This document shows, piece after piece, positions 59,876 through 64,000 of a stretch of 64,000 nt of DNA. The stretch is from Actinacidiphila cocklensis (lineage in GTDB: Bacteria; Actinomycetota; Actinomycetes; Streptomycetales; Streptomycetaceae). Each line of letters opens with the position of its first letter. Within the stretch, counting starts at the first letter, position 1. The DNA lies in NCBI RefSeq assembly GCF_907177275.1, contig NZ_CAJSLV010000024.1, positions 73,296 to 137,295 on the forward strand. Direction: 5' to 3'. The notes under the pieces were generated by a model. It was not told where the DNA came from. It did no database searches and was given only the letters and a program-made list of their open reading frames with translations. The position numbers and the translations under genes are program-made.

Positions 59876-60898
59876 ATGCTGATTGCTCAGCGTCCCTCGT
59901 TGACCGAAGAGGTCGTCGACGAATTCCGCTCCCGGTTCGTGATCGAGCCGCTGGAGCCGGGCTTCGGCTACACCCTCGGCAACTCCCTGCGCCGTACGCT
60001 CCTCTCCTCGATCCCGGGTGCCGCGGTCACCTCGATCCGGGTCGACGGTGTCCTGCACGAGTTCACCACCGTGCCGGGCGTCAAGGAGGACGTGACCGAC
60101 GTCATCCTCAACATCAAGCAGCTGGTCGTCTCCTCGGAGCACGACGAGCCGGTCGTGATGTACCTGCGCAAGCAGGGTCCGGGTGTCGTCACCGCCGCCG
60201 ACATCGCGCCGCCGGCCGGTGTCGAGGTGCACAACCCCGACCTGGTCCTGGCCACGCTCAACGCCAAGGGCAAGCTGGAGATGGAGCTGACCGTCGAGCG
60301 CGGTCGCGGCTACGTCTCCGCGGTGCAGAACAAGCAGCAGGGCCAGGAGATCGGCCGCATCCCGGTCGACTCCATCTACAGCCCGGTGCTCAAGGTCACC
60401 TACAAGGTCGAGGCGACCCGTGTCGAGCAGCGCACCGACTTCGACAAGCTGATCGTCGACGTCGAGACCAAGCAGGCCATGCGGCCGCGTGACGCCATGG
60501 CGTCGGCCGGCAAGACCCTGGTCGAGCTGTTCGGCCTGGCCCGCGAGCTGAACGTCGACGCCGAGGGCATCGACATGGGCCCGTCCCCGACGGACGCCGC
60601 CCTGGCCGCGGACCTGGCGCTGCCGATCGAGGAGCTGGAACTGACCGTCCGCTCCTACAACTGCCTCAAGCGCGAGGGCATCCACTCCGTGGGCGAACTC
60701 GTCGCACGCTCCGAGGCGGACCTGCTCGACATCCGCAACTTCGGTGCGAAGTCGATCGACGAGGTCAAGGCGAAGCTGGCCGGCATGGGCCTGGCCCTCA
60801 AGGACAGCCCGCCCGGATTCGACCCGACCGCCGCCGCCGACGCCTTCGGCGCCGACGACGACGTCGACGCCGGTTTCGTCGAGACCGAGCAGTACTGA
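59876..60898 (+). CDS. rpoA: DNA-directed RNA polymerase subunit alpha
   Basis: RpoA dimers scaffold RNA polymerase. The 340-residue product starts [45 protein letters not shown] (NTD dimer core) and ends in a CTD with [52 protein letters not shown], the helix-hairpin-helix that binds UP elements. The acidic tail [17 protein letters not shown] is typical of actinobacteria. ATG follows AGAAGGAC. Hairpins precede and follow it. Confidence 0.97.
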   Translation: MLIAQRPSLTEEVVDEFRSRFVIEPLEPGFGYTLGNSLRRTLLSSIPGAAVTSIRVDGVLHEFTTVPGVKEDVTDVILNIKQLVVSSEHDEPVVMYLRKQGPGVVTAADIAPPAGVEVHNPDLVLATLNAKGKLEMELTVERGRGYVSAVQNKQQGQEIGRIPVDSIYSPVLKVTYKVEATRVEQRTDFDKLIVDVETKQAMRPRDAMASAGKTLVELFGLARELNVDAEGIDMGPSPTDAALAADLALPIEELELTVRSYNCLKREGIHSVGELVARSEADLLDIRNFGAKSIDEVKAKLAGMGLALKDSPPGFDPTAAADAFGADDDVDAGFVETEQY

Positions 60899-61213
60899 TC
60901 GCTTCCGGCGGTTCGCCGGTCGCTGCGGTTCCCCCGCGCCGAGGGGTGCCCCTCAGGGGCGCGGGGAACTGCGCGACCAGCCCACCACCTGGGCGCGGGT
61001 CGTCACCGGCCCGAAGGGGCTGTTGCTGTCGCATCCGGACCACCGGCCGGTGGCTGGTTGCGCGCGCAGTTCCCCGCGCCCCTCTATGGCGCCCTCTGGG
61101 CGCCACTGCAAGCCTCCCGAGGCGCAGCCTCGGGACCCCACGAGCTGGCAGCCGCCAGTTCGCACTGACATCGGTACCTGACACGGCCGGTGCAGCGTAG
61201 AAGGAGAACCACC
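60899..61213 (+). repeat. hairpin train and repeat-family copies between rpoA and rplQ
   Basis: No gene is present. An inverted pair (60956-60982 and 61052-61082) carries the repeat core with arms GGGGCGCGGGGAACTGCGCG and complement. Two further perfect hairpins follow: TGGCGCCC-TCT-GGGCGCCA (61087-61105) and TCCCGAGGC-GCA-GCCTCGGGA (61115-61135). They separate two normally cotranscribed genes. Confidence 0.85.
61172..61189 (+). promoter_or_regulatory. 18-nt shared leader element of rplQ
   Basis: CGGTACCTGACACGGCCG is identical to the element at 58181-58198 in the rpsM leader. Here it ends 24 nt before the rplQ ATG. Confidence 0.6.
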
Positions 61214-61723
61214 ATGCCTCAGCCCGCCAAGGGTGCCCGTCTGGGCGGCAGCGCCGCGCACGAGAAGCTGCTCCTCGCGAACCTCGCGAAGGCGCTTTTC
61301 GAGCACGGCCGCATCACCACCACCGAGGCCAAGGCGCGCCGGCTGCGCCCGGTCGCGGAGCGCCTGATCACCAAGGCGAAGAAGGGCGACATCCACAACC
61401 GTCGCCAGGTGCTGCAGACCATCACGGACAAGAGCGTCGTCCACACGCTCTTCACCGAGATCGGCCCGCGGTACGAGAACCGCCCGGGTGGCTACACCCG
61501 CATCACCAAGGTCGGTCCCCGTCGCGGCGACAACGCGCCGATGGCGGTCATCGAGCTGGTCGAGGCCCTGACCGTGCAGCAGTCCGCTGTCGGTGAGGCC
61601 GAGGCCGCCACGAAGCGTTCCGCGAAGGACGCTGCGGGTGACGAGGCCCTGGCCGACATCAAGAAGGACGAGGCCGCCGAGGCTGCCGCGGCCGACGAGT
61701 CGGACGAGGCCAAGGACGCCTGA
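61214..61723 (+). CDS. rplQ: 50S ribosomal protein L17
   Basis: L17 lies near the tunnel exit. The 169-residue product starts [59 protein letters not shown] and has an extra Ala/Asp/Glu/Lys-rich C terminus (about residues 120-169) beyond the usual core, common in actinobacteria. ATG 61214 follows AGAAGGAGAA. It is followed by a terminator and truA. Confidence 0.96.
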   Translation: MPQPAKGARLGGSAAHEKLLLANLAKALFEHGRITTTEAKARRLRPVAERLITKAKKGDIHNRRQVLQTITDKSVVHTLFTEIGPRYENRPGGYTRITKVGPRRGDNAPMAVIELVEALTVQQSAVGEAEAATKRSAKDAAGDEALADIKKDEAAEAAAADESDEAKDA

Positions 61724-61745
61724 GGCGTTCGACAGGTTCTGCGGG

Positions 61746-61776
61746 CGGACCCGTACCCCCTGGGGGTACGGGTCCG
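61746..61776 (+). terminator. terminator after rplQ
   Basis: A 15-bp perfect stem CGGACCCGTACCCCC with its complement and a single-base (effectively 3-5 nt) loop ends in TTCCGTTCC. It lies 22 bp after rplQ. Confidence 0.8.
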
Positions 61777-61804
61777 TTCCGTTCCCCACGGTGAGGAGCT
61801 ACGC

Positions 61805-62653
61805 GTGAGCGACGATGCGGCACCCGGTTTCGTACGGGTCCGGCTGGACCTGGCCTACGACGGGGCCGACTTCTCCGGCTGGGCCAAGCAGCGCACCAGG
61901 CGCACGGTGCAGGGCGAGCTGGAGTCGGCGATCGCCACGGTGCTGCGGCTGCCGGAGCCGGTCGAGCTGACCGTCGCAGGCCGCACCGACGCCGGCGTCC
62001 ACGCGCGCGGTCAGGTCGCCCACGTCGACCTCCCGGAGGACGTGTGGGCCGTCGAGCGCGACAAGCTGCGCAGGCGGCTGGCGGGGCGGCTGCCCTGGGA
62101 CGTCAGGGTCTTCGGCGTCCGCGAGGCGCCCTCCGGCTTCAACGCGCGCTTCTCCGCGATCTGGCGGCGGTACGCCTACCGGGTCGGCGACCACCCCGGC
62201 GGGGTCGACCCGCTGCTGCGCGGGCACGTGCTCTGGCACGACCGGCCCGTCGACGTCGACGCCATGAACGCCGCCGCCGAGTTGCTGCTCGGGGAGCACG
62301 ACTTCGCCGCGTACTGCAAGAAGCGGGAGGGCGCGACGACCATCCGCACGCTGCTGGACGTGCGCTGGGAGCGGCAGGGCGACGGCGTGGCCGTCGCCAC
62401 GGTGCGGGCCGACGCCTTCTGCCACAACATGGTGCGGGCGCTGGTCGGCGCGATGATCCTGGTCGGTGACGGGCACCGCCCGGTGGCCTTCCCCGCGGAA
62501 GTCCTGGCCGGACGGGTTCGGCACTCCGCGGTGAACGTCGTCCGCCCGCACGGCCTCACGCTGGAGGAGGTCGGCTACCCCGCGGACGCGCTCCTCGCGG
62601 CCCGTAGCCGCGAAGCCCGCAACCTCCGCACTTTGCCTGGCGGCGCCTGCTGA
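61805..62653 (+). CDS. truA: tRNA pseudouridine(38-40) synthase
   Basis: TruA isomerises uridine 38-40 in tRNA anticodon stem-loops. The 282-residue product has the catalytic Asp in [16 protein letters not shown] (about residue 63), [17 protein letters not shown] at the N terminus and [17 protein letters not shown] near the C terminus. GTG start follows GGTGAGGAGC. Its position after rplQ is conserved in many bacteria; a terminator between makes an independent or read-through transcript possible. Confidence 0.95.
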   Translation: MSDDAAPGFVRVRLDLAYDGADFSGWAKQRTRRTVQGELESAIATVLRLPEPVELTVAGRTDAGVHARGQVAHVDLPEDVWAVERDKLRRRLAGRLPWDVRVFGVREAPSGFNARFSAIWRRYAYRVGDHPGGVDPLLRGHVLWHDRPVDVDAMNAAAELLLGEHDFAAYCKKREGATTIRTLLDVRWERQGDGVAVATVRADAFCHNMVRALVGAMILVGDGHRPVAFPAEVLAGRVRHSAVNVVRPHGLTLEEVGYPADALLAARSREARNLRTLPGGAC

Positions 62654-63009
62654 GAGGGTGCCCCTTGCGCTGGGGGTTCGCCTTTCCCCCGGCGGTGGGC
62701 TGCGCGCGCAGTTCCGCCCCCAGAGCCGCCGGAAAAACTCTCGCCCTCCGCGCAGAGGGCAAGCCCCTGCCAGGGGCGAACCTCGTGCGTTGGAGGACGC
62801 AGGCCAAAGGGGCGCGGGGAACTGCGCGCGCAGCCACGACGCACCGGAAGGTGCGCGCCCTCGGCGAGGGGCAATCACCAGGGGGCGCTGGGGGTACCCC
62901 CAGGCGAAGCTCTGGGGGCGGAACTGCGCGACAAGCCACGATGCAGCCGCAGGCAAGGGACGCACCGCATGGGGCGATCACCCGGGGGACGCGGGGGCAC
63001 CCCGCGGGG
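62654..63009. repeat. gene-free region with repeat-family copies and hairpins after truA
   Basis: Repeat-core copies are at 62697-62724 (forward), 62809-62835 and 62914-62937 (reverse). A 21-nt exact inverted repeat lies at 62705-62725 and 62910-62930 (CGCGCAGTTCCGCCCCCAGA and complement). Other features: GCCCTC-CGCGCA-GAGGGC (62743-62760), GCCCCT-GCC-AGGGGC (about 62763-62778) and the 16-nt palindrome CTGGGGGTACCCCCAG (62888-62903). No open frame is credible. Confidence 0.85.
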
Positions 63010-64000
63010 TCACTGCTGGCGGGACGGGTCCGCCGCGGCCGCGTCCTTGCCGCGTTGGACGATGCGGCTGAAGGCGAAGTCGGACGCGTCGTTGGCCGCC
63101 TGCTTGCCCACCGTGTCGTTGGCCGCGAGCGTCTTGCCGTTCTTGAAGCCGGAGATCGCGAAGTAGGCGTACCGGCCGACCGCGTTCGAGGTCATCTGGC
63201 AGCGCACGGCGTGGCAGAAGTCGGCGACGCCGCCGCCGTTGAGCGGGGCCAGGTACTGGGAGACGCCCGCGACCTTCTTCGCGCGGGTGTTGTCGGGGAA
63301 GACGGCGACGCCGACGGTCACCGCGAGCCCGCCCTGCGTGTACGTCGCGCGGATCAGCTTCTGGCATCCGTTGGCGGCGAGGGCCGTCGCGACGGCCTTC
63401 CGCGCGTTCTTCGCGCAGGACGCCGTGACGTCGCTCCCGGTCTTGACGTAGGTGCGGCCCTCCCAGACGAACTGCTTGCCGGGGAAGAGGGACTGCGGGG
63501 TGAGCGGCGCCTTGTCCTTGGCGGCGGTGTTCAGGTAGTCCAGCGGGTTGGCCGGCGGGGGCGGGGCGACCGAGGAGAAGGTCGGCAGGGGCGGCAGCGT
63601 CGGCTGGTTCTTGCTGGCGGTGGCCGAGGAGGACGGTCCCGCGACCGGCTTGTCGTCGCTCTTGCCTGACATGACGACGGCGGTGGCGACACCGCCGGCT
63701 ATCACCGCGACGGCGACGATCCCGCCGGTGAGCATCAGCACGCGGCGCCGCCGCGCTCCGCTGACCTCCTGCTGCTCGGCGAGCGCGCCCCAGTCCGGTG
63801 TCGACGCCTCCGGCTCCGGCGTCTGCGTGCGGGGAGCGGGCCGCGGGGCGCTGCCGCCCGCGAACGGCACGTGCCCGCCGGCTTGCTGCTGGGCGGGCTG
63901 CGGCGGCTGCTGCCGGGGCGCCTGCTGCCGGGGCTGCTGGGCGTGCTGGGGGCCGGGCCGGCCCCCGTGCTGCTGCTGGGCCGGGGGCTGCGGCTGCTGC
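63010..64000 (-). CDS. Pro/Gln-rich single-span membrane protein, 5' partial
   Basis: The gene runs off the window. The visible 330 codons begin in a Gln/Pro-rich low-complexity region (QQQ, PPQP types), then SAPRPAPRTQTPEPEAS, a cytosolic Arg patch ARRRRV, one membrane span VLMLTGGIVAVAVIAGGVATAVVM, a Ser/Pro-rich linker and an extracytoplasmic domain ending DFAFSRIVQRGKDAAAADPSRQQ. Within it are Cys pairs around TASCAKNARKAVATALAANGCQKLIRATY and DFCHAVRCQMTS. The family is not recognised; proteins of this layout are frequent in Streptomyces, with Pro/Gln tails facing the cytosol. Start unknown. Confidence 0.7.
   Translation of the reverse strand, partial: QQPQPPAQQQHGGRPGPQHAQQPRQQAPRQQPPQPAQQQAGGHVPFAGGSAPRPAPRTQTPEPEASTPDWGALAEQQEVSGARRRRVLMLTGGIVAVAVIAGGVATAVVMSGKSDDKPVAGPSSSATASKNQPTLPPLPTFSSVAPPPPANPLDYLNTAAKDKAPLTPQSLFPGKQFVWEGRTYVKTGSDVTASCAKNARKAVATALAANGCQKLIRATYTQGGLAVTVGVAVFPDNTRAKKVAGVSQYLAPLNGGGVADFCHAVRCQMTSNAVGRYAYFAISGFKNGKTLAANDTVGKQAANDASDFAFSRIVQRGKDAAAADPSRQQ

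Noticed and set aside
62654-63009. Short open frames after truA
   Set aside because: Low-quality shadow frames across repeat-family copies and hairpins.

Overview
The window is very GC-rich DNA with strong third-position GC bias and frequent GTG or TTG starts. Its gene order (murB, aspC, tRNA-Trp, secE-nusG, rplKA, rplJL, rpoBC, rpsL-rpsG-fusA-tuf, then the S10, spc and alpha ribosomal operons) is that of a Streptomyces-like actinomycete (Streptomycetaceae). WhiJ-type regulators (DUF5753 plus DUF397), DUF1707, DUF6153 and DUF6461 proteins, a CebR box and streptomycete-style intergenic repeats support this. I do not assign a species.

Layout. 0-5.6 kb: murB, a PucR-like regulator, adenosine deaminase and an aspartate-type aminotransferase. 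5.7-7.3 kb: tRNA-Trp, secE and nusG. 7.3-8.2 kb: a reverse-strand secreted SGNH hydrolase sits between nusG and rplK. 8.4-12.3 kb: rplK-rplA, a lipoprotein gene and rplJ-rplL. A 90-bp sequence is tandemly duplicated across the rplK stop codon. 12.7-20.4 kb: promoter, rpoB (TTG start) and rpoC. 20.4-25.5 kb: a small membrane protein and the str operon rpsL-rpsG-fusA-tuf, closed by a strong terminator.

25.6-44.1 kb is an accessory stretch between the str and S10 operons. It holds a secreted PIG-L deacetylase, two GNAT acetyltransferases, an ABC ATPase with a large membrane partner, a PIN nuclease overlapping an XRE/ImmA-IrrE protease gene (candidate toxin-antitoxin or stress switch), a cellulose-binding SGNH esterase behind two CebR-like operators, a DUF6461 protein, a Uma2 nuclease, a WhiJ-like trio, a Met/His-rich lipoprotein with a DUF6153 protein, and small metabolic or stress enzymes (CPT kinase, Nudix, ICL/PEPM, DJ-1, GlcG/HbpS-like, AhpD-like).

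44.3-62.7 kb: the S10 operon (rpsJ to rpsQ), the spc operon (rplN to rplO), secY-adk, map, infA-rpmJ, rpsM-rpsK-rpsD, rpoA, rplQ and truA. A zinc-ribbon-type rpsD lies inside the alpha operon. The window ends in a partial Pro/Gln-rich membrane protein gene on the reverse strand.

The most unusual non-coding signals are a GCGACAC-plus-hairpin motif in the rpsL and rpsJ leaders, at identical distance from the start codon, with a structural echo before rpsM; an 18-nt identity shared by the rpsM and rplQ leaders; and trains of hairpins around rpoA and rplQ.
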